Source: an uncultured Actinomycetes bacterium (GTDB lineage: Bacteria > Actinomycetota > CADDZG01 > WHSQ01). Taken from it: a DNA stretch of 64,000 nt. Below, piece by piece: positions 44,942 to 54,636 of this stretch; position 1 is the first letter of the stretch, and the number at the start of each line of letters is the position of its first letter. Both the position numbers and the translations under genes were made by a program. Below the pieces are notes generated by a model. That model saw only the letters and a list, made by a program, of their open reading frames with translations, ran no database searches and was not told the DNA's origin. The stretch is from assembly GCA_937863385.1 (NCBI GenBank), contig CALMBW010000018.1, forward strand, positions 271,580-335,579, read 5' to 3'.

Positions 44942-46525
44942 CTACTCCCCCAACACGATCAACTTGGCGTCACGCAGATCGGCCTGTGCGGTGATCTGTT
45001 CCAGTACATCGTCGGGCATCTGCGTGTCCACCGCCAGGGCCATGACGGCCTCTCCCCCTTCAGACACCCGTGCAACCTCCATGTGGGCGATATTGATCCC
45101 CGCTTGGCCAAGGAAGGTGCCGACGATCCCGACGATACCGGGCCGGTCTGAGTAACGCAGGAACACCATGTGCGGATGGAACGCCATGTCCAGGTCGTAC
45201 CCGTACACGCGCACGAGCCGCTCGTTGTCTCGCTTGCCGACCAGGGTTGCTCCAACGGTGACCGTTTCATTCTTGGTGGTGGCATGGACCTCGACGAGGT
45301 TCACGTAGTCGTGCGACTCCGATGACTTCGACTCCTCGACGGAGATCCCGCGTTCCTTTGCCATCAGTGGAGCGTTCACGTAAGTAACGGGTTCGTGCAC
45401 CACGGCCGAGAATGAGCCCTTGAGCCCGGCCAGTGTCAGGGCGCGGGTGTCGTGTTCGGCGATGCCGCCGTGGTACTCGAAGCGGAGACTCTCGATCCCG
45501 CCTCCCGCCAGCGCCACCGCCAAACGGCCGAGTCGCTCGGCGAGCCGCAGATAGGGTCGCACCGCCTCGGGGATATCGGTACCGACATCGAGGTTCACGG
45601 CGTAAGGGACGAACTCCCCGCGCAACGCAAGCAGGATCTGCTCGGCGATTGCCAGTCCGGCCTTGTCTTGCGCCTCGGCCGTCGATGCACCGAGATGTGG
45701 CGTCACGACCACACCGGGCTGTTCGAAGAGAGCGTGCTCTGTAACCGGTTCGCCCTCGAAGACATCTACGGCCGCACCTGCAACCCTTCCCGAAGCGACG
45801 GCATCCGCCAAGGCTTGCTCGTCTATCAGCCCTCCACGAGCGGTATTGACGATGCGGACACCCGGCCGCATGACTTCGAACTGGCGCGGGCCGATGATGC
45901 CGACGGTCTCGGGCGTCTTGGGGAGGTGGATCGTGATGAAGTCGGCCCGCCGGCAGACCTCGTCGACGGTGTCGACCAGATCAACACCCATCTGAGCGGC
46001 ACGGTTGGGGCTGACGTAAGGGTCGTAAGCGACGAGGCGCATGCCGAAGGCGTTGGCCCGCTGGGCCACCAAGGTACCTACACGTCCCAGACCGATCACG
46101 CCCAAGGTCTTGCCGTGTAGCTCGACGCCCTGCCACTTCTCGCGCTCCCAACGTCCGGCTACGAGAGCCGTATGCGCCTGCGGGATGTTGCGGGCCTGAG
46201 CCAGCAAAAGGGCAAGGGTGTGCTCGGCGGCAGACAGGACGTTGCTCGTCGGGGCGTTCACCACCAGGATCCCATTGCGAGTGGCCGTTTCCACGTCGAC
46301 GTTGTCCAGGCCGATACCTGCCCGGCCCACGACCTTCAGCCGCTCGGCGCGCTCGAGCAGGGCCGCGTCAACCTGGGTCGCCGAGCGCACGATCAGTGCG
46401 TCGTAGCCGCCGATGATCTCTTGAAGCTCCTCGGCGGAAAGCCCGGTCTTGACGTCGACATCGAGATGCTCCCGTAGACGCTCAAGACCCGCTGCCGAGA
46501 GCTTCTCGGATGCAAGAACTCTCAT
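44942..46525 (-). CDS. serA: D-3-phosphoglycerate dehydrogenase
   Basis: SerA starts serine synthesis from 3-phosphoglycerate. The 527-residue protein is the long actinobacterial form: catalytic and NAD-binding domains (GRAGIGLDNVD, GKTLGVIGLGRVG, NTARGGLIDE, HLGAST), an intervening ASB domain, and a C-terminal ACT domain (DRPGIVGIVGTFLGQAGINI) that mediates serine feedback inhibition in relatives. serC lies 1.2 kb upstream, split from it by a DUF2332 gene. Confidence 0.95.
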   Translation of the reverse strand: MRVLASEKLSAAGLERLREHLDVDVKTGLSAEELQEIIGGYDALIVRSATQVDAALLERAERLKVVGRAGIGLDNVDVETATRNGILVVNAPTSNVLSAAEHTLALLLAQARNIPQAHTALVAGRWEREKWQGVELHGKTLGVIGLGRVGTLVAQRANAFGMRLVAYDPYVSPNRAAQMGVDLVDTVDEVCRRADFITIHLPKTPETVGIIGPRQFEVMRPGVRIVNTARGGLIDEQALADAVASGRVAGAAVDVFEGEPVTEHALFEQPGVVVTPHLGASTAEAQDKAGLAIAEQILLALRGEFVPYAVNLDVGTDIPEAVRPYLRLAERLGRLAVALAGGGIESLRFEYHGGIAEHDTRALTLAGLKGSFSAVVHEPVTYVNAPLMAKERGISVEESKSSESHDYVNLVEVHATTKNETVTVGATLVGKRDNERLVRVYGYDLDMAFHPHMVFLRYSDRPGIVGIVGTFLGQAGINIAHMEVARVSEGGEAVMALAVDTQMPDDVLEQITAQADLRDAKLIVLGE

Positions 46526-46578
46526 GATGGGCAGGAGCCTACTTCGACACTCCGCGGGCGCGATTCAACATCTCGTTG

Positions 46579-47694
46579 TCACGGTGTGATCACGGGACGG
46601 CCGTGGTATCCGGCGCGGGCGATCGTCTCTGTGGGCGGGCCGGGCCAGGTGTCGAGATGCACCAGCGCGAGGTCAGAAACCCCGTCGCCCGCTGGAGGCT
46701 CGGGGAAGTAGGCAGCATGGGGTGAGTCCGGATCGCCGAAGTGATGCCAAGGGGGCTCCATCCGCAACCACGCGAGCGGGGCCTCGGCGGTCGCTCTCGC
46801 ACCCGCGGTTTCGATGAACCCGATGACCGAGTCCCTCTCGGGGTTGCTGAGATATTGGATCATCACCGAATGCATCACCACGGTGACGACCCCCGGGGCC
46901 GGCTCCGACAGTTGTTCGGCAAGGAAAGGCTCGGCGTTTACTCGTCGCAGCTCAACGGGCACCCGCCGGGCGATGTCCAAGGCCCCTGCTAGCTGCGCCC
47001 ATCTCCAGGTCTGGTCGGGCCATACGTAAGAAGAAAGAGTGAGGCGGCCTTCGGGCGTAGCGGCATCGACCGGATGCGGATCGCTCCCACATCGGCTTGC
47101 TACCTCGACCTCGATCGACGGATCGATCGGAACCTCGATCTCTTCGAGGCGAACCGGTGACGCCGGGTCTCCCCAGTTGGCGTCCTTTGAACGGTAGAAG
47201 AAGTGGTCCCAGCGAAGGTTCAACCCGCCGCTACTTCCGATCTCGAGCAGTCGCATAGGAAGTCCGAAGCGTTCGGCGATCCGAAGGAAACCAGCGATCA
47301 AGCCGCCGGCGCGTCCTACCTCATTGGTTTGGACGTTGCGTTGGATCAGCTTCGGTATACGTTCGTGGCGCACCGCGTCGAGGAATGGCGCCCACGAGTC
47401 GTGGATCGGAGCCCCCCCTCCGACCGACGGGTAGAAGTCGTTCAAACCGGGGGCTTCACCTTCAAGTACGAGCCGGTGGACTGCCCCCATCAGCTTGAGC
47501 GCAACCGCGGCCCCCGGCGGCTCGTCCGCGAGCGGACGCATCACGTCGAGGACGGGTCCTTCCGCTGCGACGTCATCGGCGGCACGACGCAGGAGGAACG
47601 CATACAGCGGGCTGCCCAACTGCTCGCACGCGAGCGCCTGCTTTCGCAGGCGCTTGATGAGGACGTCGCCTTCGATGCTCACGCTCGTGCGCAC
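46579..47694 (-). CDS. DUF2332 family protein
   Basis: The 371-residue product matches the actinobacterial DUF2332 family: N-terminal RLRKQALACEQLGSPLYAFLLRRAADDV, a methyltransferase-like LLEIGSSGGLNLRWDHF, and C-terminal VVMHSVMIQYLS. The GSSGG loop suggests a Rossmann-type methyltransferase fold, but activity is unknown. It lies between serC and serA in the same direction. Confidence 0.8.
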   Translation of the reverse strand: MRTSVSIEGDVLIKRLRKQALACEQLGSPLYAFLLRRAADDVAAEGPVLDVMRPLADEPPGAAVALKLMGAVHRLVLEGEAPGLNDFYPSVGGGAPIHDSWAPFLDAVRHERIPKLIQRNVQTNEVGRAGGLIAGFLRIAERFGLPMRLLEIGSSGGLNLRWDHFFYRSKDANWGDPASPVRLEEIEVPIDPSIEVEVASRCGSDPHPVDAATPEGRLTLSSYVWPDQTWRWAQLAGALDIARRVPVELRRVNAEPFLAEQLSEPAPGVVTVVMHSVMIQYLSNPERDSVIGFIETAGARATAEAPLAWLRMEPPWHHFGDPDSPHAAYFPEPPAGDGVSDLALVHLDTWPGPPTETIARAGYHGRPVITP

Positions 47695-47712
47695 GCATCT
47701 GCTCGGAGCTCG

Positions 47713-48840
47713 CTACGCGTTTCCACCGAGCGTTTCCAGCACATAGTCGATGCATCGCGTCAAGGCTGCAGCATCTTCAGGATCGACGGCGGGATAGAGC
47801 GCGATGCGAAGTTGGTTGCGGCCCAACTTCCGATAAGGCTCGGTGTCGACGATGCCATTGGCTCGCAGAACCTTGGCTATCGCCGCCGCGTCGATGTGAT
47901 CGGCAAAGTCGATCGTCGCAACCGTCGTGCTGCGCGCTTCAAGATCCTTGACGAACGGCCAGGCCACATCACTGCCTTCCGCCCAGGAGTAGACCGCCTC
48001 GGCAGACGCTTTACACCGGTCAGCTGCCCACGAAAGACCACCGTTGTCGATCATCCAATCCAACTGCTCGGCCATCAGGAAAAGCGTCGCAAGAGCCGGA
48101 GTGTTGTAGGTCTGCTGCTTGCGCGAATTGTCGAGGGCGATCTTGAGATCCAAGCTCGGTGGGATATAGCGCCCGGAGGCTGCCACCGACCCGATGCGCT
48201 CGATGGCAGCGGGAGAGCACAAAGCGATCCATAGTCCACCGTCAGAGCTGAAGGTCTTCTGCGGTGCGAAGTAGTAAACGTCGAAGTCCGAGGCGTCGAC
48301 CGGCAATGCTCCCGCGGCCGATGTAGCGTCGACGGTTACGAAAGCGTCCGGTGCGGGCCGGGTGACCGGAGCCATGACACCGGTCGAGGTCTCGTTGTGG
48401 ATCAAGGCGTAGAGATCGATCCCAGCGCGCGCGATCGGCGTCGCCACCGTGCCCGGCTCGGTCTCGATCACGTCGGGGGTCTCTAGATGAGTGGCGAGCC
48501 TGGCTGCTTCGGCGAACTTACCGCTGAACTCCCCGAATACAACGTGCTGGCTGCGTCGCTCGATCAGCCCGAAGACCTGTGCGTCCCAGAAAGCCGTCGT
48601 CCCACCGTTGCCGAGAACCACCTCGTAGTCATCGGGCAGCTCGAAGAAAGAGACGAGACCTTCCTGAAGTCTCCCGACCAGGCTTTTGACCGGCGCCTGA
48701 CGGTGGCTGGTGCCCATCAGCGAGATTCCGGTTGCCCGCAGAGCGGCAAGCGCGTCGGTCCGGACCTTCGAGGGGCCGGACCCGAAACGCCCGTCGGCAG
48801 GCTTCATGTCTGGAGGGATAGCGATCTGATCCGGCGGCAA
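47713..48840 (-). CDS. serC: Phosphoserine aminotransferase (actinobacterial type)
   Basis: SerC transaminates 3-phosphohydroxypyruvate in serine synthesis. The 375-residue product has the N-terminal motif DGRFGSGPSKVR, the central GNGGTTAFWDAQ, the PLP lysine in YFAPQKTFSSDGG, and the C-terminal YRKLGRNQLRIALYP. This is the diverged actinobacterial SerC. The start is TTG 48840; the first conserved residues begin about residue 13, as in mycobacterial SerC. It is divergent from the aminotransferase at 48912. Confidence 0.9.
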   Translation of the reverse strand: MPPDQIAIPPDMKPADGRFGSGPSKVRTDALAALRATGISLMGTSHRQAPVKSLVGRLQEGLVSFFELPDDYEVVLGNGGTTAFWDAQVFGLIERRSQHVVFGEFSGKFAEAARLATHLETPDVIETEPGTVATPIARAGIDLYALIHNETSTGVMAPVTRPAPDAFVTVDATSAAGALPVDASDFDVYYFAPQKTFSSDGGLWIALCSPAAIERIGSVAASGRYIPPSLDLKIALDNSRKQQTYNTPALATLFLMAEQLDWMIDNGGLSWAADRCKASAEAVYSWAEGSDVAWPFVKDLEARSTTVATIDFADHIDAAAIAKVLRANGIVDTEPYRKLGRNQLRIALYPAVDPEDAAALTRCIDYVLETLGGNA

Positions 48841-48911
48841 CAGCGTTCCTAACCTTTAGGGTGTGAGACACGAGCAATCTAATCGCGCGGCAGCGGGAGC
48901 CGGCACAGGAG

Positions 48912-50117
48912 GTGGGAACGATCGACCACGAACGACTCTCTCGCAGGGTCTCGGAGATCACCGAATCTGTGACACTGGCCGTGGATGCCAAGGCCAAGGC
49001 TTTGAAGGCCGCCGGCGAGAAAGTGATCGGCTTCGGCGCAGGCGAGCCCGACTTTCCGACCCCGGATCACATAGTCGAAGCTGCAGCCGCTGCAACTCAC
49101 GACACGAAGTACCACCGCTACACCCCAGCGCCGGGCCTTCCCGAGCTGCGCGAGGCGATAGCCATCAAAACCAAGCGGGATTCGGGCTACGACGTTTCCG
49201 CTTCACAGGTGCTCGTCAGCAACGGCGGAAAGCACGCGCTGTTCAACATGTTTCTCACCACGATCGACCCCGATGACGAAGTGATCGTCCCGGCCCCCTA
49301 CTGGGTCTCCTATCCCGAGATGATCCGGCTGGCAGGGGGCCGCGTCGTCGAGATCCCGACCGACGAGTCCTCGGGCTTCAAGGTCACCGTCGATGATCTC
49401 GAGCGCAACCGCACCGAGCGCACCAAGATGTTGCTGTTCGTCTCGCCGTCCAACCCGACCGGGGCCGTATACGACCCATCGGAGGTCGATGAGATCGGAC
49501 AATGGGCAGCACGGCACGGCATCTGGGTGCTGACGGACGAGATCTACGAGCACCTCGTTTACGGCGATGCAGAATTCTCATCGATGCCGGTGCGCGTCCC
49601 CGAGATCGCCGATACGTGCATCGTCGTTAACGGGGTCGCCAAGACCTACGCCATGACCGGCTGGCGGGTGGGTTGGGCGATCGGTCCCCAGGACGTGATC
49701 GAGGCCGCTTCCTCGCTGCAGAGTCATGCGACATCCAACGTCGGCAACGTCGCCCAGGTTGCAGCACTTGCAGCGGTGACGGGCGACCTCTCGGCCGTCG
49801 AGATGATGCGCGAGGCGTTCGACCGTCGCCGACGGTTGATCGTGAAGATGCTCAACGAGATCGCCGGCGTGTCTTGTGCCGAGCCGATGGGCGCCTTCTA
49901 CGCCTTCCCTTCGATGAAGGGACTCCTCGGGCGCGACATCGGAGGCCGCAACGCATCCAACACCGTCGAGCTCGCCGAGATCATCCTGGAACGAGCGAAG
50001 GTTGCGGTCGTGCCCGGCGAAGGCTTCGGCGCCCCCGGCTACTTCCGCTTCAGCTATGCGCTCAGCGACGACGACATCGAACAAGGGATAGGCCGCATAG
50101 CCGACCTCGTCTCCTGA
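48912..50117 (+). CDS. Aspartate aminotransferase family protein
   Basis: The 401-residue fold-type I PLP enzyme has [38 protein letters not shown], the PLP lysine in [16 protein letters not shown] and the substrate-binding arginine in FRFSYAL. It is the subgroup Ib aspartate aminotransferase. The GTG at 48912 overlaps the AGGAGG ribosome-binding site itself, so the true start may be a few codons later and non-canonical. A palindromic terminator follows. Confidence 0.92.
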   Translation: MGTIDHERLSRRVSEITESVTLAVDAKAKALKAAGEKVIGFGAGEPDFPTPDHIVEAAAAATHDTKYHRYTPAPGLPELREAIAIKTKRDSGYDVSASQVLVSNGGKHALFNMFLTTIDPDDEVIVPAPYWVSYPEMIRLAGGRVVEIPTDESSGFKVTVDDLERNRTERTKMLLFVSPSNPTGAVYDPSEVDEIGQWAARHGIWVLTDEIYEHLVYGDAEFSSMPVRVPEIADTCIVVNGVAKTYAMTGWRVGWAIGPQDVIEAASSLQSHATSNVGNVAQVAALAAVTGDLSAVEMMREAFDRRRRLIVKMLNEIAGVSCAEPMGAFYAFPSMKGLLGRDIGGRNASNTVELAEIILERAKVAVVPGEGFGAPGYFRFSYALSDDDIEQGIGRIADLVS

Positions 50118-50136
50118 TCTTTGCCGTCTGGAATGA

Positions 50137-50162
50137 AACGGCCGCCCCTAGGGGCGGCCGTT
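50137..50162. terminator. Bidirectional terminator (26-bp perfect palindrome)
   Basis: aacggccgcccc and ggggcggccgtt pair around TA at 50137-50162. Followed by TTCTTACC on the plus strand and TTTCATTCC on the minus strand, between the convergent stops at 50117 and 50182. Confidence 0.85.
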
Positions 50163-50181
50163 CTTACCGTTAGAGGTACCG

Positions 50182-51387
50182 CTACTTGAGGCCCTTGATC
50201 AGGAAACCTTCGGTGCCACGGTGCATATCGTTGCTGTAGAGGTACTTCCCGGCCCAGAGCACCGAATAGGTAGCAGAGTTCTCGGCCTGGTAGTAAGCAG
50301 CCTCTTTAGGTGCCAGCGGGTCGTCCAGGTTCAAGACGCTCCATCCACCAGTGAACCAAGTTACGGCGAGATTGCGTCCTTTGGGGGACCAGTCCAGCCC
50401 GTGGCTCAAGCACCACGAGTCGACCCAGCCGGGATAAGTGCCGACGTTAGCAGTACCGTCCCCACCACGCGGTGGTGCAAAGCTCGACTGCAGAAGCGGC
50501 ATGGCGGGGTTGCTGATGTCGTAGATCCAAACTCGACCTGTAGGGCTGGCCCCTGTGTTGCACTCATGTGCAGCGAACGCTTCATCGTCGATCGCCAAGA
50601 GCTGACCGTCGGCCGATGCCACCGCGTAGTGCGAGTACTGGATCGCAGGGTTGACGATCTTGCCGAGCAGAGCAGGAGACTCGGCGTCACTGATATCCCA
50701 GATCTGCACCTCACCCGTACCGATCGCTCCGGCACAAAAGCCAAGACGGGTATCGCCCTTCACATAGAAGGAGATGTCGTGACAGTCCATGGTTAGGGTC
50801 TGCCCTTTGGCGACGACCTTGGGCCTGCTGGGATCGGAGATATCCACGATGGCAGGACCTGCACCGGTGCCGCCGGCCAGCCCACCGCCGGCTGTGTATA
50901 CGTAGTTGGTGCCGGGGACCGGCTTGAAAGTGTGGTTCTTGCCGGTGTTGACCATGCCGAGGATCCGGGGCTTTGCAGGGTTCTTAACGTCAACCGTAAC
51001 CATCCCATTGCCCGCCGCGGGCGCGCACTGGTTCGTCGCGAATCCCATGATGGCAAGGCCTGGACGAACGAACTCAACATCGTTGTCGTTGCCGGGGCAA
51101 GCAAGGAAGCCAACCTCTCTAGGCTTTCCGCCCTTAGAGATGTCCATGATGTGCATTCCCCCGTTCTCGGGGATCTGGTTGCGGTTGGTCTCGCCGTTCA
51201 TGGCGCCGGAGATCAGGTACTTGCCGCCATCGGTTGCCAACTCGGTCCCCCCGATGTAGGCGTTCTGACCGAGCTCCTTCACGTTGTCGCTCTTTACGAT
51301 CTCGGCTTGGCTCTGGGCCACGCCCGGGACCAGCGCTGCGGAGCTGACGACTGCCAGCGACAGCAGGATGCGCTTCGTGCGGTTCAT
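50182..51387 (-). CDS. Secreted LVIVD-repeat protein (1)
   Basis: The 401-residue product has a signal peptide (cleavage near AQSQA, residues 24-28) followed by repeats of the type VDISDPSRPKVV, WDISDAESPALLG and YDISNPAMPLLQ, the LVIVD beta-propeller-like pattern. Paired cysteines occur. Such proteins are extracellular and of unknown function. It overlaps its paralogue upstream by four bases, so the two are co-translated. Confidence 0.75.
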   Translation of the reverse strand: MNRTKRILLSLAVVSSAALVPGVAQSQAEIVKSDNVKELGQNAYIGGTELATDGGKYLISGAMNGETNRNQIPENGGMHIMDISKGGKPREVGFLACPGNDNDVEFVRPGLAIMGFATNQCAPAAGNGMVTVDVKNPAKPRILGMVNTGKNHTFKPVPGTNYVYTAGGGLAGGTGAGPAIVDISDPSRPKVVAKGQTLTMDCHDISFYVKGDTRLGFCAGAIGTGEVQIWDISDAESPALLGKIVNPAIQYSHYAVASADGQLLAIDDEAFAAHECNTGASPTGRVWIYDISNPAMPLLQSSFAPPRGGDGTANVGTYPGWVDSWCLSHGLDWSPKGRNLAVTWFTGGWSVLNLDDPLAPKEAAYYQAENSATYSVLWAGKYLYSNDMHRGTEGFLIKGLK

Positions 51388-52586
51388 CTGCCCTCCTTGA
51401 GGCCTTTGACCTCGAACACGTCGAGGCCTTTCACTCTGTCGTTAGCCCAGATACGGCCGTCGTACCAGTACGCCGACCAGTAGTTGGTGATGTCTTCGCC
51501 GGTCCCCATGTAATGCGCGACTTCAACGGGTGCAGAAGGATCACTCCAGTCGACGACGTTCATCCCTGCTGCGTACCAGGAGGTGACAAGTGTGTAGGTA
51601 CCGGGGATGAAGTTGAAGAGGTGCGAGGTGCACCACGTGTTGCGGTTGTAGTTCGAAGAACCTGCAGGCAGCGGTCCGCGATCGACCCCGTAGTAGCCCA
51701 GAGGAACCGGAAGAGTGGGATCGGCCATGTCGTAGATCCACAGCGCTCCGGTGGGACCGCCCGCGCACTCATTCCCAACGATCGCTTCTTCTCCAAGCAC
51801 CAGGTACTTGCCGTCGTCAGTGAATTCCGCAGAGTGGTTGAACTGGTTGAACGGTTGGACGATCCGCCCGATCGTGGCGGGGGCAAAGGGGTCGGACACA
51901 TCCCAGATCTGGGCTTCTCCCTCACCGGCGCACGCTGCGATCTTCGTGTCCTTGTCAAAGTAGAAGCTGAGGTCGTGGCAACCAGAGTTGTTCGGCTTGA
52001 ACGTTGCCGCGATCTCAGGCTTAGAGGGATCCGAAACGTCGATGATCTGCTCGACCGCGCCGCCATTAGTGGGAAGTCCACCGGGGCTGGCGTAGATGAT
52101 CGGCTTGCCCGGGTACACCGTCAGCGTATGGGTTCCCCCTGGGGTCTCCACCATCCCAAGGAACTTGGGCCTGCTGGGGTCCTTGACGTCAACGAGCCTG
52201 ACACCGGACCCCGGAGCCCCGCCGCACGTAGAACTGTGGTAAGCCAGCGCGATCAGGCCCGGCTTGACGACAGCGACGTCGTTCTGCTCACCCGGGCACG
52301 CGATGAAGCCAACCTTCTTAGGCTTGCTTCCCTGCTTGATCACGTGGACACCGCCGTTGGCATTGCCTTGCTGCATGGCATAGATGTATTTGCCGGAGAA
52401 AGCGATATCGGTTCCTCCAGAGAAGAAGTCATTCGACTCGTTGATGTAGGGGAACGTAGCTACAAGATCGACGTTGTCACTCTTGTCTGCCGCTCGCTCG
52501 GGAGCCGTGCGGGCCGAGGCGGGCGCAGCCGTACCTACCAATAGAGCCGTGCTGATGATGGCGAAAATCGTCCGTGTAGTCCTCAT
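51384..52586 (-). CDS. Secreted LVIVD-repeat protein (2)
   Basis: The 400-residue paralogue of the previous gene: signal peptide ending near PASARTA, then repeats such as VDVKDPSRPKFLG, IDVSDPSKPEIAA, WDVSDPFAPATIG and YDMADPTLPVPLG. Spacing of shared motifs (ACPG..NDV, HDLSFY) matches its neighbour. ATG 52586 is used; TTG 52592 is an alternative. No Shine-Dalgarno is clear. Confidence 0.75.
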   Translation of the reverse strand: MRTTRTIFAIISTALLVGTAAPASARTAPERAADKSDNVDLVATFPYINESNDFFSGGTDIAFSGKYIYAMQQGNANGGVHVIKQGSKPKKVGFIACPGEQNDVAVVKPGLIALAYHSSTCGGAPGSGVRLVDVKDPSRPKFLGMVETPGGTHTLTVYPGKPIIYASPGGLPTNGGAVEQIIDVSDPSKPEIAATFKPNNSGCHDLSFYFDKDTKIAACAGEGEAQIWDVSDPFAPATIGRIVQPFNQFNHSAEFTDDGKYLVLGEEAIVGNECAGGPTGALWIYDMADPTLPVPLGYYGVDRGPLPAGSSNYNRNTWCTSHLFNFIPGTYTLVTSWYAAGMNVVDWSDPSAPVEVAHYMGTGEDITNYWSAYWYDGRIWANDRVKGLDVFEVKGLKEGR

Positions 52587-52652
52587 GGACAAAGGGGTTC
52601 GCCGCCTAGCCCCGGTGTCCTTCCGCCATCCCCCATCGGTTAGGCGGCGGAT

Positions 52653-53144
52653 TCATCGGTCCCGGTTGGTCACCTCGGCCAGGGTGAGGTCGTCGAGGAC
52701 GCGCAGATCGCGTTCGAAGATGCGCTTCATGAAAGGCTTGAAGAAGAACAATCCGATGGCCCCCAGGATGCCCAGCGGCGGGAAGAGTTTCTCTTGCCAG
52801 ATGATGTGGGTACCGCCCTCTTCGAGCTCGGTAAGGCGCATCTCGGCTTTGCCCGATACCCATCCTCGATGCTCGATAGCGAGCCTCTTGTTGGGATCCC
52901 ATCCGGTGACCACGACGGTGTCGGTGGTCGTGATGCCGCCGATGGAGACGGTGGCGCGGCCCTCGACGCCGAGCCCTTCACGATGTGGGGACGTCACGAC
53001 GAAGTCACGCGCTTCGAGCATCCAGAGGTCTTGGTTCTCCCAGTCTGTGATGAGGTGCCAGACCACGTCGGGGGGGCCGGGCATGACCCGTCCCATCTCG
53101 ATCACGGTCGGCCACCCTTTGAAGATCGTACGAAGCACGCTCAT
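52653..53144 (-). CDS. SRPBCC (START-like) family protein
   Basis: The 163-residue product fits the polyketide cyclase/START fold: VMPGPPDVVWHLITDWENQDLWML at the N-terminus, TVVVTGWDPNKRLAIEHRG in the middle, and a C-terminal helix with hydrophobic IGLFFFKPFMKRIFERDL. Ligand is unknown. It lies between gatB and the LVIVD genes on the same strand; a functional link is not evident. Confidence 0.75.
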   Translation of the reverse strand: MSVLRTIFKGWPTVIEMGRVMPGPPDVVWHLITDWENQDLWMLEARDFVVTSPHREGLGVEGRATVSIGGITTTDTVVVTGWDPNKRLAIEHRGWVSGKAEMRLTELEEGGTHIIWQEKLFPPLGILGAIGLFFFKPFMKRIFERDLRVLDDLTLAEVTNRDR

Positions 53145-53169
53145 GACTCGCTCTCCGGCCGGACCGGCT

Positions 53170-54636
53170 TCAGTTGATCTTCGAACGTAAGAGGTCGTTG
53201 ACCATGGCGGGGTTAGCTTGCCCGCGTGACTTCTTCATCACCTGGCCGACGAGGAACCCCAACGTGCCGTCCTTGCCCTCACGGATCTTCTCGACGGCGT
53301 CGGGATTCTCGGCGATCACCTCGTCCACGAACACCTCGATCGCACCCGTATCGCTGACCTGCTTGAGGCCGCGCTCCTCGACGACCTTGGCAGGGTCGTC
53401 GCCGGTCTCGAACATCACCGTGATGACTTCTTTCGCCTGCTTGCCGGAGATCGCTCCGTCGTCGACCAGTTTGACCAACGCCGCCAGTTGGGCCGGCGCG
53501 ATCTTGCCGTCGCTGAGCTCCTGCCCGGACTCGTTGAGCAAACCATAGAGGTCGGCAAGGATCCAGTTGGAGATCTTCTTGGCTTCGCCTCCGTAGGCAG
53601 CGACCGCTTCTTCGAACCAACCCGCCGTTGCAGACGTAGTCGTCAAGGTCTGGATCTCTTTATCCGACAGCCCGTAGATCTCCGCGAAACGCGCTCGCTT
53701 TGAGGCAGGCAACTCCGGCAGCGAACCTCGCACCCTTTCGATCCAGGCCTGGTCGGGTTCGAAGGGCACCATGTCGGGTTCGGGGAAATAGCGATAGTCG
53801 AACGCGAACTCTTTTGTCCTAAGCGACGACGTGGTGCCGGTCTTCTCGTCGAAGTGGCGGGTCTCCTGGACAAGGGTTTCGCCGTCATCGAGGGCCTTTC
53901 GCTGACGCTTCTCCTCGAATTCCAGTGCCCGGCCCACGGATCTGATCGAGTTCATGTTCTTGACCTCGACCTTCGCGCCGTACTCGGGTGCACCCGTCAA
54001 CCGGGTCGAGATGTTCGCGTCGACCCGCATCGAGCCCTCTTCCATGCGCACGTCCGAAACGTCGAGACTCTCAAGGATCGCCCGAAGCTCGGTGACGAAC
54101 GCCCGAGCCTCCTCGGCCGAAGTGATGTCTGGTTCCGAAACGATCTCGACCAGCGGGGTCCCCGCCCGATTGAAGTCCACCAGCGAATGATCGCTGTCTG
54201 CTATCCGTCCGGAACCTCCCACGTGGGTTGACTTCCCCGTGTCCTCTTCGAGGTGAACCCGGTTGATGCCGACGCGCTTGGTGCCGAAGTCACCTGTGAC
54301 CTCGACGTACCCCTTGGTTCCGATCGGATGGTCGTACTGACTGATCTGATAGTTCTTCGGCATGTCTGGATAGAAGTAGTTCTTCCGGTGGAACTCGTGG
54401 AACCGAGCAATATCGCAATGCAGCGCCGCTGCGATCTTCATGGTGTATTCGATGGCCATCTGGTTAGGCACCGGTAAAGAACCGGGCATCCCCAGGCACA
54501 CCGGGCACACCCGCGTGTTCGGATCTCCCCCGAAGTCCACCGGACAAGCGCAGAACATCTTGGAGTTCGTCGACAGCTCGACGTGGATCTCAAGCCCAAC
54601 GGTCGTCTCGTACATCTCTGACGCCGTCGTGCTCAT
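53170..54636 (-). CDS. gatB: Asp/Glu-tRNA amidotransferase subunit B
   Basis: GatB binds the tRNA and phosphorylates the misacylated residue. The 488-residue protein has the N-terminal zinc-site cysteines (FCACPVDFGG...VCPVCLG), YPDMPKNYQISQYD, the kinase-region HLEEDTGKSTH and SLVDFNRAGTPLVEIV, then helical and YqeY-like tail domains. It overlaps gatA by four bases. The gatC-gatA-gatB order is canonical. Confidence 0.96.
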   Translation of the reverse strand: MSTTASEMYETTVGLEIHVELSTNSKMFCACPVDFGGDPNTRVCPVCLGMPGSLPVPNQMAIEYTMKIAAALHCDIARFHEFHRKNYFYPDMPKNYQISQYDHPIGTKGYVEVTGDFGTKRVGINRVHLEEDTGKSTHVGGSGRIADSDHSLVDFNRAGTPLVEIVSEPDITSAEEARAFVTELRAILESLDVSDVRMEEGSMRVDANISTRLTGAPEYGAKVEVKNMNSIRSVGRALEFEEKRQRKALDDGETLVQETRHFDEKTGTTSSLRTKEFAFDYRYFPEPDMVPFEPDQAWIERVRGSLPELPASKRARFAEIYGLSDKEIQTLTTTSATAGWFEEAVAAYGGEAKKISNWILADLYGLLNESGQELSDGKIAPAQLAALVKLVDDGAISGKQAKEVITVMFETGDDPAKVVEERGLKQVSDTGAIEVFVDEVIAENPDAVEKIREGKDGTLGFLVGQVMKKSRGQANPAMVNDLLRSKIN

